A model generated the notes under the pieces. The model was not told where the DNA came from, made no database searches, and worked only from the letters and a program-made list of their open reading frames with translations. From the IMG/VR virus record IMGVR_UViG_3300042691_020903, positions 1 to 38,375 of that record: a stretch of 38,375 nt of DNA; one strand, 5' to 3'. The position numbers were made by a program, and so were the translations under genes. This document shows, one piece after another, positions 17,099 to 24,494 of the stretch. This DNA is from a virus. Numbering within the stretch: the first letter of the stretch is position 1; the number at the start of each line of letters is the position of its first letter.

Positions 17099-17130
17099 GG
17101 GGGCGGGCCGGGGCGACCTTGCCCGCCCCT
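17099..17130 (+). terminator. GC-rich hairpin upstream of the portal gene
   Basis: GGGGCGGGC (17100-17108) pairs with GCCCGCCCC (17121-17129), extended by a G-T pair, around a 12-nt loop. It is followed by TCTTAC rather than a T-run. With the hairpin at 16294 it brackets the tail-tube and 60-residue genes, which could insulate abundant from scarce virion gene messages. Confidence 0.55.
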
Positions 17131-17147
17131 CTTACTAAACGCCAGCG

Positions 17148-18455
17148 ATGAAGCTAAAGAGCAATGTACGGTTCCTGAGCTACATGAAGCAGGGGACCAA
17201 TGCGCCACAGGTTGTAGAGCGGTACACCGGCAACCCGTGGGTGTATTTCGGCGCAAATAACCTCTTCCCTGAGGCGATGCGCACGTTGGCGGACAACTGT
17301 GTGCCTCTTTCTCGCTGTGTTGAGATGGCTGCGATGTTCATCTCTGGTGATGGCATCAAGTTCAAAGATCGCGAAGGCAACGAGCTGGAGGCAGCACAGA
17401 AGCTATTTCAGTCTTGGCTTGCGGACACCACAGAGGAGGCATTCTTGTATGCCACGGCTATGGACGTGGCGCTGCTCAATACGCTGTCGTGGCAGGTGCG
17501 GCGTGCTGCTGGAGCGGGCATTGTGCGGCTCGACCACATCGATGTGAGCCGCATACGCGCTGCCGAGATGAAGGACAGGCGCATCCCTGCCTATTGGTTC
17601 AGCAGCGACTGGTCGCGCGTTGGTACCAGGGGCGGTGCTGAAGATCGTTACAGGCCCATCGAGATACCGGCCTACGACCCGAAGAAGCCTGCGCCTATTG
17701 AGCTGTGGTATGCCAAGACATACAAACAGGGGCGCGACTACTACGGTGAGCCTTGGTATCTGAGCGCTGTGCCGGACTGCGAGGTGTGGGCCAAGGTGCC
17801 TGTGTTCAACAGGACGCAGATCGACACGGGGTTCAAGCCCACCATCCACCTGCACCTGCCGTACAGCGGCGACCCAAAAGAGGTGGACAAGGTGATCGAC
17901 GACATCCGGGACGCCTACACCGGGGCCAACGCCGAGGGGCTGTTCTGCACCTTCGGGCTTCCTGGCGAGGTGGGGGCCACCTTGACGCCCATCGAGCGTG
18001 GTGACCGCGCCGGTGAGCTGGACCTGATCCGAGACAACGCCGAGCGCGTGATCGTGCGCGGCTATGGGGTGCCTGACATCCTGTACAGGATGGATACAAC
18101 CGGAGGGCTGACATCGCAGGGCAGCGCGCTCAAGGCCGCGATGGATCAGTTCCAAAGCACGTTCGTGGAGCCTAAGCAGAAGCTCATCACGCGGTCGCTG
18201 GTCAAGCTGCTTAACGACGCAGGCATGGCTGATGTTTGGGAGGCCGAGATCGAGGAGCTGGAAGTATTCGAGGAGGAGAGCTATACCGAGAAGATCATGC
18301 TCACGGCCATGACGGTAAATGAGATCCGCGATGAGATGGATATGCCCCCGCTGGATGACGATAGGGGGCTGATGATCCCATCGCTTGACGGTGCGGCATC
18401 ACCTGGCGCTCAGATCCCGGCCGAGCAAAACTCACCAGACACAGAGGACCAATGA
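17148..18455 (+). CDS. Portal protein
   Basis: A 435-residue protein with portal-family features: an N-terminal VRFLSYMKQG and NPWVYFGANNLFPEAM, LADNCVPLSRCVEMAAMFISGDG, a DVALLNTLSWQVRR strand-helix, wing-like beta segments, and the C-terminal helical stem GVPDILYRMDTTGGLTSQGS with MDQFQSTFVEPKQKLI. The GLTSQGS..KAAMDQFQSTFVEPKQ segment matches the portal pattern in which a loop is followed by a helix ending at PxQxxI. The dodecameric portal forms the DNA gate for the terminase (4034). It lies downstream of the capsid gene, unlike the usual terL-portal order. Ends by ATGA overlap with the connector gene. Confidence 0.8.
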   Translation: MKLKSNVRFLSYMKQGTNAPQVVERYTGNPWVYFGANNLFPEAMRTLADNCVPLSRCVEMAAMFISGDGIKFKDREGNELEAAQKLFQSWLADTTEEAFLYATAMDVALLNTLSWQVRRAAGAGIVRLDHIDVSRIRAAEMKDRRIPAYWFSSDWSRVGTRGGAEDRYRPIEIPAYDPKKPAPIELWYAKTYKQGRDYYGEPWYLSAVPDCEVWAKVPVFNRTQIDTGFKPTIHLHLPYSGDPKEVDKVIDDIRDAYTGANAEGLFCTFGLPGEVGATLTPIERGDRAGELDLIRDNAERVIVRGYGVPDILYRMDTTGGLTSQGSALKAAMDQFQSTFVEPKQKLITRSLVKLLNDAGMADVWEAEIEELEVFEEESYTEKIMLTAMTVNEIRDEMDMPPLDDDRGLMIPSLDGAASPGAQIPAEQNSPDTEDQ

Positions 18456-19033
18456 GCATCGTCACTTTTGCCCAGATCAAGGATGTCACGGGTCTGTCAA
18501 AGATCGTTGACGAGTCCCGCAAGATCACACCGTTCCTTGAAGAGGCGCAGCGCGAGCTGAAGCGCATTCTTGGAACCACGCTATATGGGGAGCTTGAGGC
18601 TGCATTGCCGAACTTCACCGGGCAAGATGATCTCGAGACGCTGTTCAACGACTACATCAAGGTGGCCCTGTCGTGGCGCACCCTTGAACTCAGCTACCCG
18701 CGACTGTACTCAGAGCCTACGGCCAACGGAGTACACCTTGTCGGCAACGCCGAGTATTCGCCAGTATCTCCGCAGGTGCTGGCGATGCAGGTGAACCAGG
18801 CTCGCTCCTTCGCCGACAACAGGTACGGCGAGATGCTGCGATACCTGCGCGACAATACCGACCTCTTTCCTTCCTACGACGATAACGTCGACAACGAGGA
18901 GCGCGTGGGCAAGGTGTACCGTGGCGGCGTGGTGACAAAGCGCAGCCGATGGACCTATCCATATGGGGTGAAGGACACCTACGATCGAGGCGACCGTAAC
19001 CAATACGGAGAGTGCTGCCCGGATGATTACTGA
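18452..19033 (+). CDS. Head-tail connector / adaptor-like protein (DUF6712-like)
   Basis: A 193-residue helical protein starting MSIVTFAQIKDVTGLSKIVD, with ITPFLEEAQRELKRILGTTLY, LFNDYIKVALSWRTLELSYPRL and QVLAMQVNQARSFADNRYGEM. The two-helix core followed by a YxxxLxxYLxxN-type C-terminal segment (EMLRYLRDNTDLFPSYDD) resembles DUF6712 and related adaptor proteins encoded next to Bacteroidota phage portals. It overlaps the portal stop and the next gene start (19023). It probably forms the ring below the portal. Confidence 0.6.
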   Translation: MSIVTFAQIKDVTGLSKIVDESRKITPFLEEAQRELKRILGTTLYGELEAALPNFTGQDDLETLFNDYIKVALSWRTLELSYPRLYSEPTANGVHLVGNAEYSPVSPQVLAMQVNQARSFADNRYGEMLRYLRDNTDLFPSYDDNVDNEERVGKVYRGGVVTKRSRWTYPYGVKDTYDRGDRNQYGECCPDDY

Positions 19034-20486
19034 GCGATATGCACGACTGATAGAGCTACCGCAGCTTCCTGTGGCCGACTGGACGCGGATACCCAACGAT
19101 GGGGAGATGTTCCAGGACGGCACCAATGTTTACATGGGCGACGGCGTTACAGCAGCCGCATCGCTCACGCCTATCAACGGCGGCGGCGGTGGAGGTGGCG
19201 GCGATGTCGTCGGCCCGGCATCAGCGACAGATAATGCCATCGCCCGATACAACCTGACGACAGGTAAGCTCATCCAGAACAGCACCGTCCTGGTGGATGA
19301 TAACGGCAAGCTAGGACAGGTCGATGCCATCGACCTTGACACCACGCCTACCAGCGCACCGGCCGAGGGTCGTATCATGTGGGACAGCACCGAGGGGTCT
19401 CCCAAGGCTGGCCTGAGCGGAGGTAACGTCACCGCGCTGCTCGGCACCGACCTGCATGTGCTGGCCTACAACAACACCGGAAGCCCCATCGCCAAGGGCA
19501 AGGTGGTGCGTGTGAGCGGTTCGAGCGGACTGCGACTGACAATAGCCTTGGCGCGTGGCAATGCTGACATCAACAGTGCAGACACCATTGGACTGACTGC
19601 CGAGACCATCGGCAACAATAGTAGCGGCTACGTTATCACGCGGGGTCTCATCGGGTCATTGAACACCAACGCGTTCAACGAAGGCGATGTCTTGTATTTA
19701 TCGCCCGATACGGCAGGAGAGATTACCAATACCAAGCCGAGTGCTCCGAACCATATGGTTCGCGTAGGATACTGCCTGAAAAAAGCTGGAGGCGCAGGTA
19801 TCATCTATGTGGATCCGCTCAACGGCTTCGAGCTAAATGAGCTACACGACGTGCGCATCACCACGCCTGCCACCAACACGGTGGGCTTGTTTTGGAATGC
19901 GACAGACTCGGTGTGGGAGAACAAGACGCCAGCCAACGCACGCACGGAACTAGGCCTCGGCACAGCAGCAACGGTGAATACAGGCACAGGCAGCGGTGAC
20001 GTTCCGACCATCACGCAGGCGGATGCGCGGTATGCAATGCTCTATGCCCCCTCATTCCTCGCCTATACTGGAGGCAACCAGAACACCACCAGCGTAACGC
20101 TTGCTGATATTCATAGCAGCGCAGCATGGAGTAGCGTTGCCCCAGGCTTTTACAAGTTCGAGGTCAGGATTGTTCATAATAGCGCGGCCACAACCACCGG
20201 TGTTGCATTTGCATTGAACGGCACAGCGACAATTGATTATTTGTCTGGCATTCATGTGTATAATCCATTAACAGGAGATCGTGCTGCGTATGCAATGAAT
20301 GGAGCATTCAACAGTGCATCAGCAAGTGTGTCGTCCATCGTAGCCAACTCTGCAATGAGCGCGACGATTACAGGGCATTTCAATGTCACCGTAAGTGGCA
20401 ATGTGAGGCTTGTTTTTGCTACAGAAATTGCTGGCTCACAGATTCAGGTGACCGGCATGACTGGTTTCATACAGAGGATCAACTAA
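19023..20486 (+). CDS. Tail fibre protein A with shared N-terminal anchor and variable tip
   Basis: A 487-residue modular fibre. Residues 20-50 hold IPNDGEMFQDGTNVYMGDGV, then LTPING and a run of eight Gly, a module repeated in the second fibre at 20761. Residues 60-340 resemble a tail-fibre shaft with RTELGLGTAATV and DARYAMLYAPSF, phage-fibre motifs often seen before a receptor-binding head. The final 140 residues (from about 20050) are beta-rich, and their DNA is visibly more AT-rich, suggesting a swapped receptor-binding tip. No chaperone gene is evident nearby, though the small gene at 20489 is a candidate. Confidence 0.75.
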   Translation: MITERYARLIELPQLPVADWTRIPNDGEMFQDGTNVYMGDGVTAAASLTPINGGGGGGGGDVVGPASATDNAIARYNLTTGKLIQNSTVLVDDNGKLGQVDAIDLDTTPTSAPAEGRIMWDSTEGSPKAGLSGGNVTALLGTDLHVLAYNNTGSPIAKGKVVRVSGSSGLRLTIALARGNADINSADTIGLTAETIGNNSSGYVITRGLIGSLNTNAFNEGDVLYLSPDTAGEITNTKPSAPNHMVRVGYCLKKAGGAGIIYVDPLNGFELNELHDVRITTPATNTVGLFWNATDSVWENKTPANARTELGLGTAATVNTGTGSGDVPTITQADARYAMLYAPSFLAYTGGNQNTTSVTLADIHSSAAWSSVAPGFYKFEVRIVHNSAATTTGVAFALNGTATIDYLSGIHVYNPLTGDRAAYAMNGAFNSASASVSSIVANSAMSATITGHFNVTVSGNVRLVFATEIAGSQIQVTGMTGFIQRIN

Positions 20487-20488
20487 GC

Positions 20489-20758
20489 ATGGAGATCAAC
20501 ACCCAGCTCACCCCTGATCTGTTGGTGGTATCCACCGAAAGCGTCACCAATGGAGCGGGAACAACCTGCTGTCGGTTCAACTGCATCTACCAGGGGGAGG
20601 TCATGCTGGCTGACTTTTCCCCTGATGATGAGGTGTCTGATATGTCTTTGATCGAGGCGGTGGGTTCGGGAGTTGTCTTTGACTCCTTTCTCAACTTGGT
20701 CCGCAACACACACCGAGACCAGTTCCAGGCCTGGTATACACAGCACAAAAACTCATAA
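20489..20758 (+). CDS. Hypothetical protein between two fibre genes
   Basis: An 89-residue protein, two bases after fibre A and two bases before fibre B. It starts MEINTQLTPDLLVVSTESVT, has CCRFNCIYQGEVML in the middle and ends SFLNLVRNTHRDQFQAWYTQ. It is acidic, with three cysteines. Small genes in this position may encode fibre assembly chaperones or tip-bound factors, but no motif supports either. Strong coding evidence comes from the tight spacing. Confidence 0.5.
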   Translation: MEINTQLTPDLLVVSTESVTNGAGTTCCRFNCIYQGEVMLADFSPDDEVSDMSLIEAVGSGVVFDSFLNLVRNTHRDQFQAWYTQHKNS

Positions 20759-20760
20759 CG

Positions 20761-21576
20761 ATGGGAGTATACTCCAACCGCATACAGGCACCGACCAAGA
20801 CGCTAACGTCCGAATGGATCCCCGATGATGGGGAGCTTTTCCGCGACGAGGTCGGCAACCTCTACATGGGCGACAACGTCACGGCATCCGACGCGTTAAC
20901 CCCTATCAACGGCGGCGGCGGCGGCGGCGCGTTGGGTTCTTTTTCGGGCATTCCATACGCCTACAGCAGCAACACCAGCGCCAGCGGCATCGCGACCGGC
21001 ACCTTCCGGTTGGACAACGTCGCGTTCGGGTCAGCCACCAAGCTGTACATCCACGATACGGACGGCCTGAACTACAATCAGGACGGTTACTGGGACCTGT
21101 TCACCAGCGGCACGATCACCCTGCACCGCTCTAGCCCCGAGGGGTATGTGATGTTCAATGTGACGCGCATGGTGGACCAAGGCACCTACCATGAGTTCGA
21201 CGTGACCCGCGTGGGCGGTGCCACGGGCTTCACCAACGCCGACGAGATCCGCATGGCGGTGACGATGGACGCGCCGGGGGTGAGGAGGCTGGTGGTTGAC
21301 ATGCGCCCCGCAGCGTCGGCGTTCACCCCGCTGGTAAACTCGCTGATCGGAGACCCATCCGCATCCTTCTCCCCTAGCCAGTGCGTGGTAACGCTGACCG
21401 ATGGCTTTGGTACTGGAAGTGCGATAAACGGGTATGGGGCGCTGTCTTCACAAGACAACTCAGGAGAATGGGTGCAGGTAAGTGTATCGAAGGAAGATCA
21501 AGACACCGTGCATATCCATTGGCCCCCTCAGACAAACGAACCAAGTGCCGGTATCGTAACCATCATCGTAGGATAA
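20761..21576 (+). CDS. Tail fibre protein B
   Basis: A 271-residue fibre with the same N-terminal module as fibre A: WIPDDGELFRDEVGNLYMGD, then LTPING and six Gly. The DNA is identical over at least CCTATCAACGGCGGCGGCGG. After the Gly hinge the protein is entirely beta-rich (LGSFSGIPYAYSSNTSASGI, LYIHDTDGLNYNQDGYWDLF) and ends DTVHIHWPPQTNEPSAGIVT before IIVG. The last 45 residues resemble the translated remnant that follows (21578). It is probably a second receptor-binding or accessory fibre using the same attachment site as fibre A. Confidence 0.7.
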   Translation: MGVYSNRIQAPTKTLTSEWIPDDGELFRDEVGNLYMGDNVTASDALTPINGGGGGGALGSFSGIPYAYSSNTSASGIATGTFRLDNVAFGSATKLYIHDTDGLNYNQDGYWDLFTSGTITLHRSSPEGYVMFNVTRMVDQGTYHEFDVTRVGGATGFTNADEIRMAVTMDAPGVRRLVVDMRPAASAFTPLVNSLIGDPSASFSPSQCVVTLTDGFGTGSAINGYGALSSQDNSGEWVQVSVSKEDQDTVHIHWPPQTNEPSAGIVTIIVG

Positions 21577-21577
21577 T

Positions 21578-21748
21578 GATGGCAATGTCAACGCCTTCGT
21601 GCAAGGGCAGGACCGTGGATACACGTTCTATGCCCACCATGAGCCTGACAGCAACACGGTCACGGTGGTGTGCTTCAACAACAACGCCGGAGAGCCAACG
21701 GATGGAGGGCTGCTCCATGTTCAACTGCGCATCGAAGCCTATTCGTAG
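21578..21748 (+). pseudogene. Orphan C-terminal fibre-tip fragment without a start codon
   Basis: Just after fibre B stops (TAA at 21574-21576), the +1 frame reads DGNVNAFVQGQDRGYTFYAH and continues for 56 codons to TAG at 21746-21748, ending LLHVQLRIEAYS. It has no ATG; the only in-frame candidate is GTG at 21599, and a stop (TAG at 21569) blocks the frame upstream. Its end (NTVTVV...EPTDGG..HVQL) lines up with the end of fibre B (DTVHIH...EPSAG..TIIV). It looks like the leftover tip of an earlier fibre, displaced when a new tip recombined in. Translation by +1 frameshift at the stop is possible but less likely. Confidence 0.55.
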
Positions 21749-21751
21749 ACC

Positions 21752-21964
21752 ATGACCGAACTCACCCCATACCTGCTCACCGCGCTGCTCGCCCTTGTGG
21801 GCTGGATCGGTGCCCGCCTGTGGAACAAGATGGACAAGATCGAGGGCAAGGTGGACGAACACAACACGTCCGCGATCCAACGCCTGTCCATCGTAGAGAC
21901 GAAGGTGGACACGATCGAGGGGCGGGTGGAGCACATCGAAAGAGTCATCCTAAAAAACGCATGA
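21752..21964 (+). CDS. Holin-like small membrane protein with coiled coil
   Basis: A 70-residue protein: one N-terminal transmembrane helix (PYLLTALLALVGWIGARLW, about residues 6-24), then an amphipathic coiled coil (NKMDKIEGKVDEH ... VETKVDTIEGRVEHIERVIL). This layout resembles XhlA-type and other class III-like holin or holin-associated proteins. It opens a cluster of membrane genes that includes an amidase (22206). Overlaps the next ATG by ATGA. Lysis function is inferred from layout and neighbours. Confidence 0.6.
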   Translation: MTELTPYLLTALLALVGWIGARLWNKMDKIEGKVDEHNTSAIQRLSIVETKVDTIEGRVEHIERVILKNA

Positions 21965-22080
21965 CCATGTTGAACCTGTTGATCGTCGCCCTGCTACTGG
22001 GGCTTATCGAGTACACCAAGCCGGGCGCGCTGCTCGGCATCTGGTCCGCCCTGAAATCACTGTGGAACCGCCATGCGTGA
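21961..22080 (+). CDS. 39-residue single-pass membrane protein
   Basis: A very short gene, linked to its neighbours by overlaps on both sides (ATGA at 21961; its end overlaps the next ATG at 22073). The product is mostly one hydrophobic helix (LLIVALLLGLIEYTKPGALL) with a basic end LWNRHA. Several tiny membrane proteins in a row next to an amidase suggest holin or pinholin components. ATG at 21967 is an alternative start, giving two start sites two codons apart, a dual-start pattern used by some holin/antiholin pairs. Confidence 0.5.
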   Translation: MTMLNLLIVALLLGLIEYTKPGALLGIWSALKSLWNRHA

Positions 22081-22204
22081 GCACCTGGAGTTCTACCTGC
22101 ACGGGTACGTGTTCGCGGCTTGCGCCGCTGCGCTGTGGGGCGTGGTGCATGAGGTTGTGAAGTACGCCGTGAAGCGGTGGATCCTGCGCATCGACTACAA
22201 GTAA
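22073..22204 (+). CDS. 43-residue single-pass membrane protein
   Basis: Encoded by ATG at 22073 to TAA at 22202-22204, overlapping the previous gene by 8 bases and ending one base before the amidase ATG. The product MREHLEFYLHGYVFAACAAA continues LWGVVHEVVKYAVKRW and ends in basic residues. It has one amphipathic-to-hydrophobic helix and a positive C-terminus. A holin-cassette or membrane-anchor role is inferred from spacing to the amidase gene. Confidence 0.5.
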   Translation: MREHLEFYLHGYVFAACAAALWGVVHEVVKYAVKRWILRIDYK

Positions 22205-22205
22205 G

Positions 22206-22745
22206 ATGCTGCACACCTTCGCCCGCCGCATCGTTGAGAAGGCCGCCGTGCGCGGCCTTGCCTTTGCCGTGGCGATAGGTTCCGAGGAAATCCCGCTGGT
22301 GGACCTGCGCGGCAAGCTGCCCACCGCCTGCGCCTACCCTGAGCGGGACATGGGCGCGGTCACGGGGATCATCATCCACCACAGCGCCACCAAGGGACAG
22401 CCGATCAACAGCATCGCACAGTTCCACGTTGCCACGCGCGGATGGTGCGGCATCGCATACCACTACGGCGTAGACAGCGACAGTAAGGTTTACTTACTAA
22501 ACGATCCAGAGCGGAAGACAAACCACGCGGCCGGGAACAACACGCGGAACATCGGCATCTGTCTGATCGGGAACTACGACGAGCAGCCCGTGCCTCCGGA
22601 GGTGGTGCATAGCGCGGCGCGACTGGTGGCGATGCTTCAGCACAAGTACGGCCCGCTGCGGGTCATGTTCCACTCCGATACCAAGGCGACGGCCTGCCCA
22701 GGCCGCTACGCACGCGAAGCACTTGACCGCCTGAAGACACGATGA
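22206..22745 (+). CDS. N-acetylmuramoyl-L-alanine amidase endolysin (Amidase_2)
   Basis: A 179-residue peptidoglycan amidase. The zinc ligands fit T7-lysozyme spacing: His58 in GIIIHHSAT, His156 in MFHSDT and Cys164 in TACPGR, the last two eight residues apart as in T7 lysozyme. YHYGVDSDSKVYLLND and NTRNIGICLIGNYDE are the usual core strands. The N-terminal 30 residues include a mildly hydrophobic stretch (AAVRGLAFAVAIG) that could be a weak signal or anchor. It cuts the bond between MurNAc and L-Ala at lysis. Starts ATG at 22206, one base after the upstream membrane gene. Confidence 0.9.
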   Translation: MLHTFARRIVEKAAVRGLAFAVAIGSEEIPLVDLRGKLPTACAYPERDMGAVTGIIIHHSATKGQPINSIAQFHVATRGWCGIAYHYGVDSDSKVYLLNDPERKTNHAAGNNTRNIGICLIGNYDEQPVPPEVVHSAARLVAMLQHKYGPLRVMFHSDTKATACPGRYAREALDRLKTR

Positions 22746-22814
22746 CAACCGCTCTTGACCGTGGGCATGGATACTCAAGCGACAAGCTGAAGGAGCGGAT
22801 CAAAAACACAGCCA

Positions 22815-23819
22815 ATGGCAGGAACGCAGTCAACCCAGGGCAAGGTGGTGGTGGAGTATGTGAGGAGGTACCCGAAGCTGCCCAAGCAGACGATCGCCAA
22901 GCTGATCATGCAGGAGCAGCCCGGCCTGTTCCCAAGCCTGGAAGCCGCACGAAAAAGGGTGCGTGACTACTGCGGCGTGGGATCATCAACGATGAACCCC
23001 GACAAGCACGGCACGCGCCGCGCCAAGGGAGTGAGCGGTGCTGACGCATGGGCGGACCTGATGCCGGAGAGCTGGGCCGAGCCGATCGAGCCGTTCGTGG
23101 TGCCTGCGTCGGTGCGCAAGCTGCTGGTGTTATCGGATATTCACGTACCATTCCACGACATCGGTGCGCTCACGGCCGCGATCAAGTGGGGTATGACTGC
23201 CAAGCCTGACGCGGTGCTGCTCAACGGGGACACGCTGGACTTCTACGCCATCAGCGACCATGAGAAAGACCCGCGCAAGGTGCGGTGGAGTGAGGAGTTA
23301 GAGGCATCGCGCCAGGTGCTGCGCATGGTCCGGCAGGCATTTCCGGCCATCCCGATCTACTTCAAGGAGGGCAACCACGAATACCGCATGGAGCGGCACC
23401 TGATGAAGCACGCACCGGTGCTGATCGGGATGCAGGAGTTCGAGCTGCCTGTGCTGCTGCGGATGGGGGAGGCAGGCATCGAGTACATCCGAAACAAGCG
23501 GATGGTATACGCCGGGGAATTGACCATCGGCCACGGCGACGAATGGAAGGGCAGCGGAGGCGTGAACCCCGGACGGTGGGCGGGACTGCGGGCAAAGGAG
23601 AGCGTGCTGGTGGGTCACTTCCACCGCGCATCCGAGCATATCGAGCGCACCGTGCGCGGCAACGTGCGCGGGTATTGGTCGCTAGGGTGCCTGTGCGAGC
23701 TTCAGCCAGCCTACCTTCCCTACAACGAATGGGCGCACGGCTTCGCCCTTGTCCACCTTGACGGGGATGGGGGCTTCGAGGTGGAGAACCACAAGGTCAT
23801 CAACGGCAAGGTCAGGTGA
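22815..23819 (+). CDS. Calcineurin-like metallophosphoesterase with N-terminal helical domain
   Basis: A 334-residue enzyme. Residues 1-60 form a helical domain (VVEYVRRYPKLPKQTIAKLI ... ARKRVRDYCG) common at the front of phage phosphoesterases and resembling an HTH. Residues 100-310 carry the two-metal motifs: SDIHVPF (about 107-113), NGDTLDF (137-143), EGNHEYRMERH near 186, IGHGDEW and VGHFHRASEH. The predicted activity is hydrolysis of phosphoesters; the substrate is unknown. It lies after the amidase (69-base gap) and is coupled to the next gene by GTGA. Presence in a lysis and membrane region is unusual, so the link may be operonic only. Confidence 0.85.
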   Translation: MAGTQSTQGKVVVEYVRRYPKLPKQTIAKLIMQEQPGLFPSLEAARKRVRDYCGVGSSTMNPDKHGTRRAKGVSGADAWADLMPESWAEPIEPFVVPASVRKLLVLSDIHVPFHDIGALTAAIKWGMTAKPDAVLLNGDTLDFYAISDHEKDPRKVRWSEELEASRQVLRMVRQAFPAIPIYFKEGNHEYRMERHLMKHAPVLIGMQEFELPVLLRMGEAGIEYIRNKRMVYAGELTIGHGDEWKGSGGVNPGRWAGLRAKESVLVGHFHRASEHIERTVRGNVRGYWSLGCLCELQPAYLPYNEWAHGFALVHLDGDGGFEVENHKVINGKVR

Positions 23820-24055
23820 GCACCACCAGCCGCATCGAGGTGAACAAGCTGCGCCGCCGCATCGTGGTGTACGGCAGCGTCACCGTGGCACAGATAAGCC
23901 GGGCCATTGAGGTGCTGGAGGCCGAGATCGGGGAGAAGGCCATGCGCTACCGCCTGGAGTGGGGCGATGCCCCCAAGCGGTCGCGGGTGCGTGTGCGGTC
24001 CTACCATATCGAGAGCGGAATGCCGTTTACCCCGCCCGATGATGACATGCAGTGA
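23816..24055 (+). CDS. Hypothetical small basic protein
   Basis: A 79-residue protein starting at GTG 23816, overlapping the phosphoesterase stop (GTGA). It is a short alpha/beta protein: strand KLRRRIVVYG, helix VAQISRAIEVLEAEIGE, strand MRYRLEWG, basic strand RSRVRVRSY. No recognised family. Its end overlaps the next small gene by 17 bases. Confidence 0.5.
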   Translation: MSTTSRIEVNKLRRRIVVYGSVTVAQISRAIEVLEAEIGEKAMRYRLEWGDAPKRSRVRVRSYHIESGMPFTPPDDDMQ

Positions 24056-24182
24056 CAAGATCAAGGAACTGGAGGACATCGTCTTCGTCCAGCGCCTGGT
24101 CATGACGATGCTTGAGAAGAAGCTGGCAAAGGCGCAGCACGATGCCCGGCGGTATAAGGCGCGTCTTGAGAAAAAAGCATAG
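24039..24182 (+). CDS. 47-residue coiled-coil protein
   Basis: From tandem ATG codons at 24039 and 24042 to TAG at 24180-24182. The product is one charged helix (KIKELEDIVFVQRLVMTMLE ... RRYKARLEKK) with heptad spacing of Leu/Ile/Val. It ends nine bases before the next gene. It probably binds another protein through the coiled coil; the role is unknown. Confidence 0.5.
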   Translation: MMTCSDKIKELEDIVFVQRLVMTMLEKKLAKAQHDARRYKARLEKKA

Positions 24183-24191
24183 CTTAGCTTT

Positions 24192-24494
24192 ATGTGGCGC
24201 ACGGTCTTGATCATCATCTTAGTGCTGGTGGCGATGGCAGGGTGGCTGCGACCCGTGCCTGTGGTTTATGATGACACCTATCGCCATGCCTACGACAGCC
24301 TGATGGCGGTGGTGGACGGGACCAACCTTCGTGCTGGCGAGGCCGAGCGCACAGCGCGATGGTGGAAGGCCAAGGCCGATAGCTTGGCTGCACTTCGATA
24401 CGATGTTGACGCCGTTGTGGATGAGGCTCATCAGTCCTTGGATGGGGCCAGCCTTGACACCTTACAGTCCATACTGATGGCTGCGCCGCGATGA
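24192..24494 (+). CDS. Membrane-anchored coiled-coil protein, inner-membrane spanin-like
   Basis: A 100-residue protein with an N-terminal transmembrane helix (VLIIILVLVAMAGWL, about residues 5-19) followed by a periplasmic helical domain (ERTARWWKAKADSLAALRYD ... VDEAHQSLDGASL). This is the type II topology of i-spanins. No lipoprotein o-spanin is nested in it, but a signal-bearing partner follows at 24491. Overlaps that gene by ATGA. Spanin function is inferred from topology and the nearby amidase. Confidence 0.45.
   Translation: MWRTVLIIILVLVAMAGWLRPVPVVYDDTYRHAYDSLMAVVDGTNLRAGEAERTARWWKAKADSLAALRYDVDAVVDEAHQSLDGASLDTLQSILMAAPR

Noticed and set aside
21571-21600. Programmed +1 frameshift extending fibre B
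   Set aside because: No recognised slippery sequence or stimulatory element at the stop codon, and similarity between the two ends suggests duplication rather than extension; kept only as an alternative.
22742-22966. 74-codon frame after the amidase gene
   Set aside because: Two thirds of it lies in a shadow frame of the phosphoesterase gene, whose N-terminal domain is well supported. Only about 70 bases are outside.
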